Made by a program: the position numbers and the translations under genes. Below, in pieces: positions 1-12,300 of a DNA stretch of 64,000 nucleotides. The notes under the pieces are model-generated. The model worked only from the letters and a program-made list of their open reading frames with translations, did no database searches and was not told the origin of the DNA. This stretch comes from Nautilus pompilius (Eukaryota > Mollusca > Cephalopoda > Nautilida > Nautilidae), in contig JACATO010002144.1 in assembly GCA_018389105.1 (NCBI GenBank), forward strand, positions 310,001 through 374,000. Direction: 5' to 3'. How positions within the stretch are numbered: the stretch's first letter is position 1; every line of letters starts with the position of its first letter.

Positions 1-269
1 TCCCACAAATGTTAGTTTGGTTCATACCAGAGCTTTAAGTTTATCAGCAATGGCAAAAAAGGTTAAGAAAATATCTGCTGCAAATATGTAGCGACTGAAA
101 GAGGAGAAAAGCAGTTAGACAGGAGAGTGAAGTCCAAACACCATTAAACAACAGACTAACTAACAGAAGTATTCAATGAAGGACAATCTAAACAATCTCC
201 AGTTGTAGAATGCTACACTTTACTTTAGTATCATTTTGTATCAGATACATTCAATGATGCTTCGTATAT

Positions 270-600
270 ACCTTGATGGTAATGGATACTTACAAGACAG
301 CAATGCTCCCATCCGCAGCATCCACAATGCACATTCATTGTTTAATGAACATAAGAGATTCTGAACATCTCCCATGGCCAGAAAAATCCCCAGATCTCAA
401 TCCATTTGAGCATCTGTGGAATGAACTTGAAAGATATATTCATCATCATAATTCTCTGTCTACCTTCATACATTGCATACAATATTAATAGCTGAATAAG
501 GATCTATTCGCCAAGACACCTATGTCACATTGTGTCATGGCTGTTATTTGGGCAATGGTAGACTAACCTGTTATTAAATATGTTTCCTAATAAAGTGGCC
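270..600 (+). mobile_element. Tc1/mariner transposase 3' remnant
   Basis: The plus-strand reading frame (273-488) contains LPWPEKSPDLNPFEHLWNEL, the catalytic-domain signature of Tc1-like DDE transposases (usual form WPxxSPDLNPIEHLWDEL). Only this C-terminal portion is left; the DNA-binding half is absent. Downstream, at about 586-600, comes TAATAAAGTGGCC, a sequence often found at the 3' end of Tc1-like elements. A dead fragment, not a gene. Confidence 0.75.
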
Positions 601-912
601 CAATACTTTATAAGAGTATAATTATTTTAAATATATTCATTAAATATTTAATTCTGCATTTGATTTGTATATTGGAATCATGATATCTACATTATTGGAA
701 ATTAATTTTAAAATTCTCAACAACATCAGTACCTAAGGACTAGCACAAACATGGCATTCTACACAACATAGACTACATTTTAAATTTAACTGACAGCAGG
801 AAATAAAAGAAAACAAAAAATAACATTAAACCGCAGAACAGAATATTCTGACTCTTGAGTTACAAAATGGTTTTGGCCGGAATAGCATTCTGTAAATGGC
901 ACGCAACTGTTA

Positions 913-1222
913 ATGTTCTTATGCGCAAAAGTACTGTTGATTATCGATTTCATTACAAAAGAATCAAAGGGACTGCTTAACTTTGCTGAGATAAAAAAGA
1001 TGCAGCAACAAGGGGAACAGACTTTAGAAATGGAGAACTACTTTAGTTTTGTATCTAACAACCCGAGAAATCACAAACTTCCTGTTTCACATGAAGTTAC
1101 TACTAGATGTTGTGTTCTACTTGAACCTGAGAGTTTACAACTGCAAACATGGACAATGTTTTGGGTTTTAAACAGTTCACATGGTGACAAAAAAACTCTG
1201 ATGATTAAACAAGTCAAAGAAG
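913..1222 (+). other. Unassigned open reading frame ending at a good splice donor
   Basis: A 106-residue frame opens at an ATG and runs into AAAGAAG|GTGAGTTT, a strong donor with GT at 1223-1224. I do not recognise the protein. It might be an exon of an unidentified plus-strand gene or a chance frame in AT-rich DNA. No partner exon was found. Confidence 0.2.
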
Positions 1223-1312
1223 GTGAGTTTTAATTAGCCAATAAAAATACTTTATATATATATAGATCTTCCGGTTAATCAAAGACAGCTTGCTACTGTT
1301 GTCTTATACCAA

Positions 1313-1567
1313 TCCCTACAAGGAAGACAACCCTGGTGGGAAAAGTGGTTACTTGTTAGAAAGTGTTGCCTGGCTTTGCACTTCTAACTTTGGCAAGAAA
1401 ATCCCTACTAAAACCGTTCATTTTTTTAGATGTGGGAGGAACTGGAGACTCGTGTGACCAGCTCATGAAGAACAGCAAAAAGCCATGCCAAGAAGGTACA
1501 GCAGACCAAATCAGTCCCCAACTATGATTTGAACTCTGGCCTCCAGAGGCCCTTGTTTGCCATGAAA
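1313..1567 (-). repeat. tRNA-derived SINE copy, degenerate
   Basis: Read on the minus strand, this holds a B-box-like GAGTTCAAATC next to GGCCTCTGGAGGCC, followed by a TGGCATGGCTTTTTGCT core and a CTCCAGTTCCTCCCA segment. The same order (GGCC..., GGCATGGTTTTT, CTCCAGTTTCTTCCCA) recurs near 60.7-60.9 kb, and parts of it near 8.8 and 54.9 kb, so these look like copies of one SINE family. Confidence 0.5.
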
Positions 1568-2709
1568 ACCCCCCCAAATATCATCACTTGCACTTAGTTA
1601 ATATTTATATATACTTTCAATTTTAAAATATGGCAAAAACCATACAAGCTAAACGTGAAGGAAGAGCACTGGAAACAAGCAAAATGTTTTTGTACACATC
1701 AGGAGATAGGAAAAAGTATCTATTTTATCAAAATGAATGCCTAAGTCATCTATAAGCATACATGCTTTGGGAGACCGGATCTGGTTTTTATAGAAGTAGT
1801 TGTTTTCCCTAGTTGAGTTATACTAATCGCCATCATATGCTTTGACTCCTCATCTATAAGGTTAATTAAGAATTACTGGTGCTGTTGTACTAACTATGCC
1901 AGGTCTAAACCACTCCCCCCCCCATTTTTTTTGCTTTTTTAAGATCCTCTAGCCATTAGAAAATGGTTTTCCAAAGTAGCAAACACTGCATCTGATAGAG
2001 AGACCTTATCAGAAGAGCTAGTGGACCCTTTGGTCCTGAGACTGCATCCCAGCCAGCACTGAAAAGCTCAGTGCGTGCTGCAACCTCTTGTCGTCTACAA
2101 TATTCTGAGATTCTCATAGAGATGAGAAGCCTGGTGCTGGAATAACATCTGCAGAGAACATTCCACAAAGAGGGTGGCCAACACCTGCATTTAAGAGTTC
2201 AACGACAACACATTTACCTGGCCATATAGGTCTGGGAACAAAACCGCCCCTAGCATTTTCAGCTGAGGACTCTTTATATTTTTCTGTTATTATTAGTTTT
2301 AATAAAGCTGTTAATTACTTCCACCTGTTCTTTTCAAATTATTTTGCATTTTAGAAATTGAAAAAAAAAAAATTTGTATTCAATAAAAGATGATGTGCGG
2401 TTAAACATAAAAGTTCCTTTTCCTATAGTAATATATGATATATCTTGGCATGATTCATGAATCAGCTGCCCACCCCCCCCAACCTGGTCCAGCGTTATAC
2501 TGACTCATGGGTCAAAAGTTAAACTGGCAAGGGTTAAAATAAAATAATAAATGGAAACGGTGTATACATTCTCGACGTTAGAACAGACCGGAGACTTAAT
2601 ATAATTAATTCTCCATTAAATAACACCCTGTGAGGAGGAAGTCGGGTTACCGAAAACCTATCAATTACACTTCATCCTCGAATTCTGACCTTTCAGTGAA
2701 AGCAGATGG

Positions 2710-2712
<3 letters not shown>

Positions 2713-2750
<38 letters not shown>
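2713..2750. repeat. (GA)n microsatellite
   Basis: An uninterrupted run of GA dinucleotides followed by a short A tract. It lies about 160 bp before the GA-containing minisatellite at 2910 and may share its origin. Confidence 0.9.
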
Positions 2751-2754
<4 letters not shown>

Positions 2755-2909
2755 AAGGGTTAAGCAATAATGAGGTCCGGGAGTTAGAAAGACCTATTGT
2801 TTAGCGGTTTTCCTTCTTCTTCTTCTTCTTTCAAATGATGGCGACCTTTCGACAGCATTGTTGAGGAACTAGGGAAAGAAGTGAATGCGATGATTCATGG
2901 ATGCAAATC

Positions 2910-3613
2910 AGAGAGAGAGAGAGAGAAGAAAACCTAAGGGTAGGGAAAGTGTCGATACATGGCCAGAGAGAGAGAGAGAACCTAAGGGTAGGGAAAGTGT
3001 CGATACATGGCCAGAGAGAGAGAGAGAGAGAGAACCTAAGGGTAGGGAAAGTGTCGATACATAGCCAGAGAGAGAGAGAGAGAGAGAACCTAAGGGTAGG
3101 GAAAGTGTCGATACATAGCCAGAGAGAGAGAGAGAGAGAGAATCTAAGGGTAGGGAAAGTGTCGATACATTGCCAGAGAGAGAGAGAGAGAGAACCTAAG
3201 GGTAGGGAAAGTGTCGATACATGGCCAGAGAGAGAGAGAGAGAGAGAGAGAATCTAAGGGTAGGGAAAGTGTCGATACATGGCCAGAGAGAGAGAGAGAG
3301 AACCTAAGGGTAGGGAAAGTGTCGATACATAGCAGAGAGAGAGAGAGAGAACCTAAGGGTAGGGAAAGTGTCGATACATGGCCAGAGAGAGAGAGAGAAC
3401 CTAAGGGTAGGGAAAGTGTCGATACATGGCCAGAGAGAGAGAGAACCTAAGGGTAGGGAAAGTGTCGATACATGGCCAGAGAGAGAGAGAGAACCTAAGG
3501 GTAGGGAAAGTGTCGATACATGGCCAGAGAGAGAGAGAACCTAAGGGTAGGGAAAGTGTCGATACATGGAGAGAGAGAACCTAAGGGTAGGGAAAGTGTC
3601 GATACATGGCCAA
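2910..3613. repeat. Minisatellite: 14 units of a ~30-bp core separated by (GA)n
   Basis: The core ACCTAAGGGTAGGGAAAGTG followed by TCGATACATGGCC occurs 14 times, each copy separated by a variable run of GA. Units run from about 37 to 57 bp. Copies differ by single bases (CCTAAG/TCTAAG, ATGGCC/ATAGCC/ATTGCC). The plus strand stays open over much of the array and would encode NLRVGKVSIH-QRERER repeats, but this follows from the repeat structure and is not evidence for a protein. The reverse complement contains CCCTACCCTTAGG, which looks loosely like telomeric repeat. Confidence 0.95.
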
Positions 3614-5656
3614 AGAGACTCGAAAATGATAATGTGGCGGGGTAGGAATGTCGATCCTTCACTGTAAGGCAGTGCCACGCCTGATCTATATATTTTGAAC
3701 CCTTCCCCCCACCTTTTTTTTTTTTAATAAAGATGCATTCACATGTTCAGACGAGCATCAAGCAAAAAGGTTTTTTTTTACAGGAACGAAGGGGAGATAA
3801 CTCGCTTATTATTTTTTTTTTTTTCAAGGCCTGATTATCTTTTGGTCAGAGTCCGTAGTCTGACTCGCATCTCGGATATCTAAACCCGTCTCGATAATCT
3901 ACCGAGACCAGGAGTGTAGACCTCTGGGATAAATTCTTCTTGTATCCTCGCTGCATCGAACATGCACTTCCGCGGTTCGAGAAATTGCCTTATAAAGGGA
4001 CGTAACTCGCGCGGCCCTAAATGTGGTGGATTACCCACCCTCCAACAGGTGAGCTGCTAGATTAGATGTTGTTGGTCCATGTGCTTAAAGACCAAAAAGG
4101 AAAACTTTTCTTGCACGTTCCCAACAGTTGTGCATGTGCCTAAAATGGTTAGAGAGAGGGAGTAGTCTAAACGTATCCCTTCTTTCTGCATGCAAATTTG
4201 AAATTGCAGTCAAACTCATTGTCTTTAACAACTGAAAAGTGTTTGAGATTTTACCCAGAAACCATGTTTCTCAATCAGGAAGGCAAGGTTAGCTGTTCCA
4301 AACTTTTCTTTTTCAGTAACAGAGACTGTCGTCAGCAGCGGTTTTTGGTAGAGTCTTCTATAAGTGCTCAAGGCTTAATAAACCTAATAAATAAATGCTC
4401 CATTGTTGTCTGCTCCATCCACGAACCAACAGCAGGCACAAAAGTACCCGATACTCATAGACGTAGGCTCACTTTATTGGAAAGAACCTGCTAGCTCTCT
4501 TCCGACTCACACCAAACCATATGGCTCAGTACACAAAACCGGTTCTTGTTGCAACTTACCAATTATAGTGGTTTCACCAGCAGGTTGGCATAGTCCAAGT
4601 GTCAACCAACGCAGCAGTCCCACCACCATTTGACAAACCAAAGCATTACATTATCAGTGGAAAAGTTACTTTGTGCATTTAATCCTGTCTGTGAACCACA
4701 GTCTCACAGCAGAAATAGTTGATTTTTGATAAAATCGAGAAAAGTGGAATTATCTCCCCTTGGAGGATAAAACAGAGATACTTTTGATTTTTTTTTTTTT
4801 TTTAGATGAGCTGCAACCAAAGTACTGCAAATTGATGCACACAACTTTTCAGAGCTTATACATGTCCAGTAGATGGCTGTGTGCAAGCCTGATTAAGGAA
4901 TTTTTTTTCCCAAGCTCCAGAGTTTCAGTATCTGCACAAGAATAGAAATCAAATAGAAAAAGAATAATAGCATCTTTTTTTATGGATTTTGGTACTTTAA
5001 AAACTGGGCTGTCAGTAAGTAGGTTTAATTTACACTTAGCTAATATGTTTTTGCAATAATTTACCCATGTCATTTATTCCAATAGAATTTAATCAACCTC
5101 CAATTTTCAAATTTTGTTGTGTGATACAATAGCATACTGTATGTTTTATTTATGGTGGAAATTTAAAGGCATGGTTTCTTTGTTCTTCTCTACTAGTCCA
5201 TTGTGCGTTTCTCTTCCAGTTATAATCAGATGAATTCTGGAAAGCTCTTTCCATTAGTCTGTTTAAGATACTCTTTACTGATAATTAAGCAAACATACCC
5301 ACAATTCAATGCAATAAATCCCAAACTTCACAAGAATAGAATGTGGGTTTATACAAAATTTAATATTTCAATTGTTGCTTAAAGAATCTAAGACAGCGGC
5401 TCTGGAGTGTTCTTTTGGTTAGCTTTTAACATGTCAGATACATCTATTTCCATGGTAATGCATTGTTGAAAATGCTTTTTACTTACTGGTGATAGTAACT
5501 TGTTTTGCATTCCATTCGTGTCTCGCCTTCTCCACTTTAAAATGTTTAGAGTTTGAAAATAAAATTAATGCTACGGATTACAACTACTTTTCAATGTGTT
5601 ACTTCCCTCGGAAAATATAACAACAACAACAACAAACAACAAAAAGGGTCAATTCT
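3614..5656. other. Intergenic stretch without a recognisable gene
   Basis: It contains poly-T runs, two copies of the dispersed GGGAGATAA motif (3789-3804 plus, 4748-4761 minus) and a variant at about 4003. A 98-codon open frame at 4198-4494 resembles nothing I know and lacks splice or promoter context. Confidence 0.5.
3789..3804 (+). repeat. Dispersed motif AAGGGGAGATAACTCG
   Basis: Best example of a short motif found at least eight times in the window on both strands: 3789 (+), 4748 (-), 11244 (+), 19974 (-), 41681 (+), 48980 (+), 56827 (+) and 57575 (-). The consensus is AAGGG(A/G)G(A/G)(T/C)AAYTC. It is always in noncoding DNA and has no common flanks that I can see. Confidence 0.7.
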
Positions 5657-5969
5657 TCACACGTTTCCTTTCCACGAGTTAGTGATGTAATTATATAGGG
5701 AAAAGCCAGGTGGAAGATGTCTCTGAGTGCACAATGTCCGAGGGCCCAAATCTGATTCCCCATTTTGGAACCAACTTTGGCCTGACGAACTTCCCATAGT
5801 AATTTTTAATTTCTTTTTTTTTTTTCCTCTCCCACTGTTCCGTACTAGTCTGTCAGCACGCAGGTAGATTCTACTGAGCACCTCCTGCTGAAGGCAGAAG
5901 TTCCACCCCACCGGTGTTTGTTGGTAGTAACCATGGCACCACACAAACTTCGTCAGGGCGCATCTACAA
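5657..5969 (-). CDS. Possible fifth (last) exon of the cysteine-rich secreted protein gene
   Basis: A good acceptor (TTGTTTACAG, AG at 5971-5970) opens a frame starting with one T followed by TGT AGA TGC. That T would complete the TA left at the end of exon 4 (9216) as a Tyr codon. The frame begins YCRCALTKFVWC and contains a C-x13-C pair ending in WNFC; domain 1 of the same protein also has a C-x13-C pair. The frame stays open to a stop at 5657, but the later part (a poly-Lys tract from poly-A) looks noncoding, so the exon may end at an internal donor such as CAGGAG|GTGCTC. The cysteine spacing after the first residue does not match domain 1 exactly (C-x3-C in place of C-x4-C), so the assignment is tentative. 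Confidence 0.3.
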
Positions 5970-7149
5970 CTGTAAACAATGACTGCAGAAGAGCCAAGAG
6001 ATCCTCTCTCAAAGAAAAGCCCCCCCCCTTTGAAAATGGCTTTATTTTTGTAGGCCATTCTAGAAATTAAGTGTTTTATTTTAACTTAACAAAAAAAATG
6101 AGCCAACAAACACATGAATAGTATGTTTTTTTTTCCCTTGCCCCTTTATTATAATTAAAAAAAAACAAGTAAAGCTCTAGTAATCCAGCAATTATTTATG
6201 ATAAGAAGTTTCTTGATGCTACTACACATGCAGTCAAAAGTTATATGTATTAAAACATTTTGCATCAGATTTTATTTATCTCCCAGAATAAGAAAAAAAC
6301 ATATAGCACCCTGTTTTGTTTTTTTTTAACCCCTGCCAAACCCAGTTATGAATTTCCTGATTTGCTCTGGGATCATGAAGTGTTAGAATGTTCCTGAGAA
6401 GTTGGATTCCTTTTGAAGTTTGCATTGTTGTAGCGTTATTTCCTGTATAATGAAAGTAAAATAAAAGTTCCATTTCAGAGAAAAGGTAGTGAACAAAAAA
6501 AGTATACAATCTTTTAAATTTTGAAAATTGGAAAAGTTCCAAATGAGATTTGGGAGTGTACATTTCTAAATGTCATTAGAACCCACATAACAACGACACC
6601 AGCTAATCCTACACTGTTTTTGCAGAGAGTCTTTGTTCTTAAAAAAAAAAAAACTGAGATGCAGGTACATTGAGCAGCTGTAAAAATAAGTGTCTCACGC
6701 CAAAACTACAAAATCCATAACACTTAGCAACTGACACTTTAATTATGCAAGTGAAAACAGCAAAGTCCTGTCTATCCAGTACTGAAGGTTTCTGATATTG
6801 GGCTGCTATACCAACTCTTCCACTAATCACAACCTAGCTGTTCAAGTTTCCTTCTCTCCCCTCCATTCTCTAGTAACATCGTTGTTGTGGTGAAGATAGA
6901 TAGATTTTGCTGATGCTTTTTTGATAGAACTACGAATTGCCTTGGCTTTACCTTAACGTTATTGGTAAGTAGGTAACAAAATTGTTTCAGCAAACATTTC
7001 CTGAAGATGTCATTAGGGTTATTTTTAGGAGGGACTGTTTTTTGATGGCATATGCAAATAATGGTGATTTCATTTATATACTTGTGTATATATTGTCAGC
7101 TGCAATTGTTAATATTATTGTATACATACATTTTCTTTTTTTACATGGC

Positions 7150-7226
7150 ATAAAGCATTTTTGAACCCACAACCTGTCAGTTGCTATCCTATCACCTGAG
7201 CAGATATTTAACCTGCTGAGCCACCA
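7150..7226 (-). repeat. tRNA-like head of a SINE
   Basis: On the minus strand GGTGGCTCAGCAGGTTAAAT (A-box-like TGGCTCAGCAGG) is followed about 30 bases later by GGTTGTGGGTTCAAA (B-box-like). The spacing suits an internal RNA polymerase III promoter. No acceptor stem can be formed, so it is a SINE head and not a functional tRNA gene. Confidence 0.55.
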
Positions 7227-8734
7227 AACATCTGTCATTTCCTTTCCAAAGACTGATGCTCAATAGATGTACAAAGTCAGAGAGATAGAAAAACTGGTTT
7301 GAAACCTTGTGGATCACAGGACAACCATAGTAAATCCGTAAGTCAGAAATTTCCAAAAAATAATCCCAACTCCTGTATTTCATATAAAATTACTTTGGTA
7401 GTGTATTCATTGCATCTGCAACTAATATCTTTTGTTGTCCTGTAGAAGTCTAATTAAAACAGGCATGTAGGGTTACTGAAACAATCCTATATCTGCCAGT
7501 AATTTTCTTTTTTTAAAAAAGAACCAAAAATATTCACATAAGACAACAGTGTATCAAACCATTGGCTGAAATTCCTTTGTGTCTTTTATATTGTAAATAC
7601 CATATGGTTAGCCCTCCATATACCACATCATCCGAAATATTAGTATGTATTGAGCTGGCCCCATATTTAGTCAACATACTCGTAATGAAAAACAAGCAGG
7701 GTTACAACAGTATATGGATTTGTTACAAAGTATTGCATTAACGAGGGAGCTACTTGTGTGTCACAACCCTAACAGCTCAGCTTGCGTAGAGTAATTCAGA
7801 TTTGAAGGGTTGTGCAGTGCAAATGCACCCAAGCTGGTATACAAAGGTTTGTAAACTCCCTCCCCCCACCTGAAGTTTATCTCTTGATGCTAAAGCTAGT
7901 TATTTAAAAACAGTTACATCCCCTCTTTAGATATACTCATCAAGAAAAGCCATGCTACAATGTTTTCAGTGATGAGTCCAACAAAAAGTAATCTACGTAC
8001 ACCATTCAAAACTGTAAATATACCTGGTAACGTTGATTCTTGGATCTTATAAGACATGGCCTCGATGTCGCCAGAAAAATAGAAAGGCACTTCTAATTGC
8101 AGTGGCACTGCTGGGATGAGTTCAAATAACATATAACATATTTATAAAAACAGTAAATAAGTCTATTACAACCTGCAACATTGTTGTATGACTTTTCAAA
8201 GAGTATGCTTAGTGTGAAAGAGTTATTTGTTAGCACTTATGCGAATAATAATAATAATAATAAAAATTCAATGGTACTTATAATTACATGTAGCAATCGA
8301 CTGTTTTAATTCCATCTCGCCACTCAATTGTGCAACCTTTACACATGTTCAGGCTGCAAGTAAAAAAGGAGCAATTTTTTTACTTAATCATCGTTTGTTT
8401 TTCCCAAGGACAAATAAGACAGACACTCAGAATAATGCAATTCCTTCAATATCTAAAAGACCCACCTATCCTAACAGATCGACAGTTCTTAAGATAGATT
8501 TTAAATATTTAAATACCTAATAAAAGACTAGCTTGTGAACTCCCAGCTGGCCTGTTAAAAAGGAGAAAGATTGATCCCCTCATTTTAGAAGTATGGCTGC
8601 AAGTTTAACGACAGATTTTAAATACTGTAGTTCGTAATTAAAAAAAGTTATAACATATCATTAACAAAAGGCCATACATCATAAAAACCCAGATGTCACT
8701 TGATACTATTCTGTTAAGAATCAATATCATGGCC

Positions 8735-8905
8735 TCCTAAGCAGGGGATGACTGGGCATGTAATATACCATCCTACTGTGGATTTCAGCTCAATCCCCAT
8801 TGGAGAGTGACTTCATTTAGAAAAATCCCCAAAGCATGGTTTCTTCTCTCTTCTCATTCTTGTCTGATGACTTAGCTAAACAGAAGGCTTAAAGTAGGGA
8901 CTGAC
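8735..8905 (+). repeat. SINE fragment, degenerate
   Basis: AAAGCATGGTTTCTTCTCTC followed by TTGTCTGATGA matches the core seen near 54.9 and 60.8 kb (CATGGTTTYTT, then a CTT/CT-rich stretch and a CAGT-like end). Upstream of the core, ATTTCAGCTCAATCCCC could be a worn B box. Confidence 0.4.
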
Positions 8906-9215
8906 GGAAGTGTAGGACCTCAAGCAACACCTTTTAGTGGTAACCATGACATTTCACAACTTTATTGGGTCAGTCTACATTTGCAGATGTCAACAAAAAG
9001 CAAAAAATTATGGCTCACCAGTTTATTGGAAGACATGCTACACTAAAAAAAAAGAGAGAGAGAGAGAACTACCACTAAAATTAAAGCCCTTAAGTCGGCT
9101 CGGAAGTTTAAAAAATAAGCAATAATAAAGAATTTTGTGCTTGTGCAAGATGCTCTTTAACAAGGGAGAGAAACTAGCAGTTCAGAAACCACAAAACAAG
9201 AGCGCTTGAACTTAC

Positions 9216-9306
9216 TAGCATTTGGCTCTAGGGAAGCGTGGACAGCTTTTAGTGAAGCAAGGATTGCTAGCGCACATGGGTATTGCAATTCCGGGTGGAC
9301 ACACAT
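9216..9306 (-). CDS. Cysteine-rich protein, exon 4 (first half of unit 2)
   Basis: Acceptor TTTGTTTCTAG (AG 9308-9307), donor GCTA|GTAAGT (GT 9215-9214). It encodes VCPPGIAIPMCASNPC then FTKSCPRFPRAKC, and ends two bases into a Tyr codon, exactly like exon 2. Confidence 0.7.
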
Positions 9307-12300
9307 CTAGAAACAAACAAACAAACTGATAAAAAAACCAATCAAACGATCAAAAGATGGATAATTTTACAAAGCAGCAGGATTTTTTCTTTATGGAATT
9401 CAAGAATTGCAAGAATTCACCTTTATCAATTACTTGAATTTTAGAAAGCTATATAAAACAAAAAATATACAATGCCTGACAAAATTTGTTGTTGCTCGGA
9501 GTTTAGCAATGACAAGGTTTGTTTAAGGAGGGTAGGAAGCCATTATGACTTCTACAAGATCTTCCAGGATAAAGAAATAGTTGCTGTGAAGGTTTCATTT
9601 TAACCCTTATTATTAACAGCAACACACTTTTACTGGTACAAAAAAATTTGTTTTATAAAATTCAATCTAACAAATGGGGAGGAAAATAGAAAGATCTTAG
9701 TGCGCTGAGCAATAATCCCCCTCTTGCACACCGAAAAAAAGTTCCTTGGGGGGGTCATAACTCAAAACTCTGCGAGTGTCAGAGAAACTGGACAGATTCA
9801 AGGGGGTTTTTGGCAGTGGTGTAACGCACACACAAACCAGTCAGTCTGATGAAGTTGTCCAGCCCTCTTTTCCCCACTAACAGAACCAGTAGGTATATCT
9901 GGGCCATCAGCAAAGATCTGCCATGCTCAAAGATACCTCTACACACCACGAGGCTAAGCAATCTCAAATGGGATTAAAAAGTTAGTAAAAACTTTATTAG
10001 TCCTTTTCAGTCCAAGTTACTTTTCTTAAAATGAAAAATATTTCTTGGATACCTCTAATTAAATGCACTAACAACTGATTTACTTACCTATGAAATATGA
10101 ATCACAGTTAACTTGCCTGCCAAAAGATACATACCATGTAGCAATGCAGTTGATCAAACTGAAAAACAAAAGCAAACACAGTCAGATTTACTTGAAAATA
10201 TAGGTTTAACTAATAAAACCTTTCAGGAATTTAGTATTTTGTTGTATAATAATCTGTCATCATAATATGGAAACCAGTTATTAGAGAATGTTAGTTTTTT
10301 GTCGTGAAAAATGGCAAATAAAACCAATAGAGTGAAATTCTCTGCTCCTTTTCCAACATGAAAAGCCTCCACTCTGGTACTGTATCAGCAAGATTTTGTA
10401 CCAAGGTTTTACCATTTCATGGGAGACCTTCCTTTAATTCCGTCAAACTTGCAGGATGTGTTTCTGGATTCATATAAGGGCTTCAGGGTACTCAAGAGCC
10501 TGAATGCCTTGATTCCTCTTCCAGGCTCGCCATATGAGGTGTAGCATGCAGTGCAGGGAATCAACTCTCAGTATGCCTTGTTTTTAAAATGGCGATATGG
10601 CAGAATTGAGATGTCTTTTGACAAATACCAATCCTGTCTTTCTGCCAAGCTAGCAGGTGCGACCTCCTGACAATTTGCTGAAACTTGGACTCGGGGAAAA
10701 TGCATGCCACCAACAGTTGAGAGACTTGCCAAATGTGTCTTTTGAACAGGCCTTTCAGAGCATTTTAAAATTCCTATTGGATGGAAGGAGTTTGTTACAT
10801 ACTGTTCACACTTTGTAGCCATGTTGGTGGATCTGATGTTGGGATTGTTTTTTTGACGTATTTATGTTGCTTGGGCAATGTCAGCAAAAAATTCTGATGG
10901 CAAATGAGGGTATGTAAGCAATGGCAAGCTCTTTTTGTGCTGAGACTGCTGAAAACCTTCCAAGCCTATCTCTCTGCAGTGATGAAATCCATCTTGTTGA
11001 ACACCAGGATAATACTGGCTGCAGATCCATGAGAGATGTCAAGAACTTTGACAATCTGCCACCGACCCTGACTACAAAATGAATGGCCTATAACATGATT
11101 GTGGGCAAATGGAGAAGTATTGCAGGGTCTCTCTGTCTTCAGCATGGCAACAGTGTGCACTATAAATCCAATATGTAAATTTCAGTCAGATACATTCATT
11201 TATTGGACTAACTATACTGTATAAAGCCTAAGAGTCTCTATATAAGGGAGGTAATTATCCATGGCATAAAGAATAAACAAACACTTGCACAAGGAAAAAT
11301 GGCAACATCCACATGGATAAATTTTCTAACAGCACATGCATGAATTAAACTCTACAAACTAAAAAAAAAAAAAAAAACTTTAGAATCTAATGAAATGAGT
11401 TTAATAAAACAAAAGTGTTGCATAAATAACTTTCAATCTGTGTGCAGAATTAATGACGGCTTTTTCTGCTTACACTGGTGGGGGGGGGGGGGGTGGTGGC
11501 ACAGTTATAGACTTACAAATCAAATAATTTACTGAATACTAAAAAAATAATAAAGTTCTCTTTTGTATGTATAGATTTTATGAAAGTCATGTGCTTCTAG
11601 ACGTGTTACAATATCCCATAATTTATTTGATACATAAATCAATTTGAGACATCTTAACCATGAGGACACAAATATGGTTTCCAGTACACATGGTGTGATA
11701 CACAATTTTCTCTTTCTACTTTATTGTTATTACGCTTTTGTTTGGTATTAGATTGCATTTGTTTTAAGGAAGTTGCTTGATGAGGTATTAAGACATCATA
11801 TCAAATAACAAAGCTACCTACAATTCAAAATAAAATTAACTAACTTCGTTGGGAGTGCAGAATTGTGACAGCAATGAGAGGAACCAGAAGTGGATGGGGA
11901 AGAGCGGCAGCTGGAAGGGGATCAAAGAAGCCAAAGGTGGTGGTGGTGGTGGGAACAAAGAGATAGAAAGTTTGGATGATCCTAGAGGGAATAATGTAAG
12001 CAGATTTATAAAGGAAACTGTGGACAGATAAGCAAAAAAAAAAAAGTAAAGACATCTCAATTATATACATTTTTTTTTCCTCTCGCAACACGCAGAAACA
12101 AAAAAAGAAAATCTTTAAAAAACAGTTATTCCCCCTTAAAAAGTTTATTTAGATAGGGTTAAAGTAAAAAAAAGAAATCCTGCTCTGTTTGAAAATTGGT
12201 ACAGGTAAAATTAATTTTCTTTAGATTTTTTTTTTTGCTTTAACCCTTTACCCAACAAATTTGCTAAAAAGCAATAGACTGTTTCTTTCTTTTCTTTTTT

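Noticed and set aside
2400..2760. Search for CRISPR arrays, operons and bacterial-type regulatory sites
   Set aside because: The window is clearly eukaryotic; repeats here are simple-sequence or minisatellite type and no CRISPR-like spacing is present.
2901..3450. Two overlapping plus-strand frames of RERER/VGKVSIH repeats
   Set aside because: They arise directly from the GA-rich minisatellite; copies disagree in frame and there is no promoter or splice context.
7150..7226. A possible tRNA gene on the minus strand
   Set aside because: A- and B-box-like sequences are present but no acceptor or anticodon stem can be drawn; a SINE head is more likely.
8029..8112. Minus-strand segment LQLEVPFYFSGDIEAMSYK flanked by CCCAGCAG and CCAG|GTATAT, considered as exon 5 of the cysteine-rich gene
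   Set aside because: It has no cysteines, and neither available acceptor gives that frame after the phase-2 end of exon 4; the frame that fits stops after about 20 codons.
10568..11160. Minus-strand frames with WQIVKVLDISHGSA, reminiscent of a mariner DNA-binding domain
   Set aside because: The similarity is limited to about ten residues and the rest matches nothing I know; a profile search would be needed.
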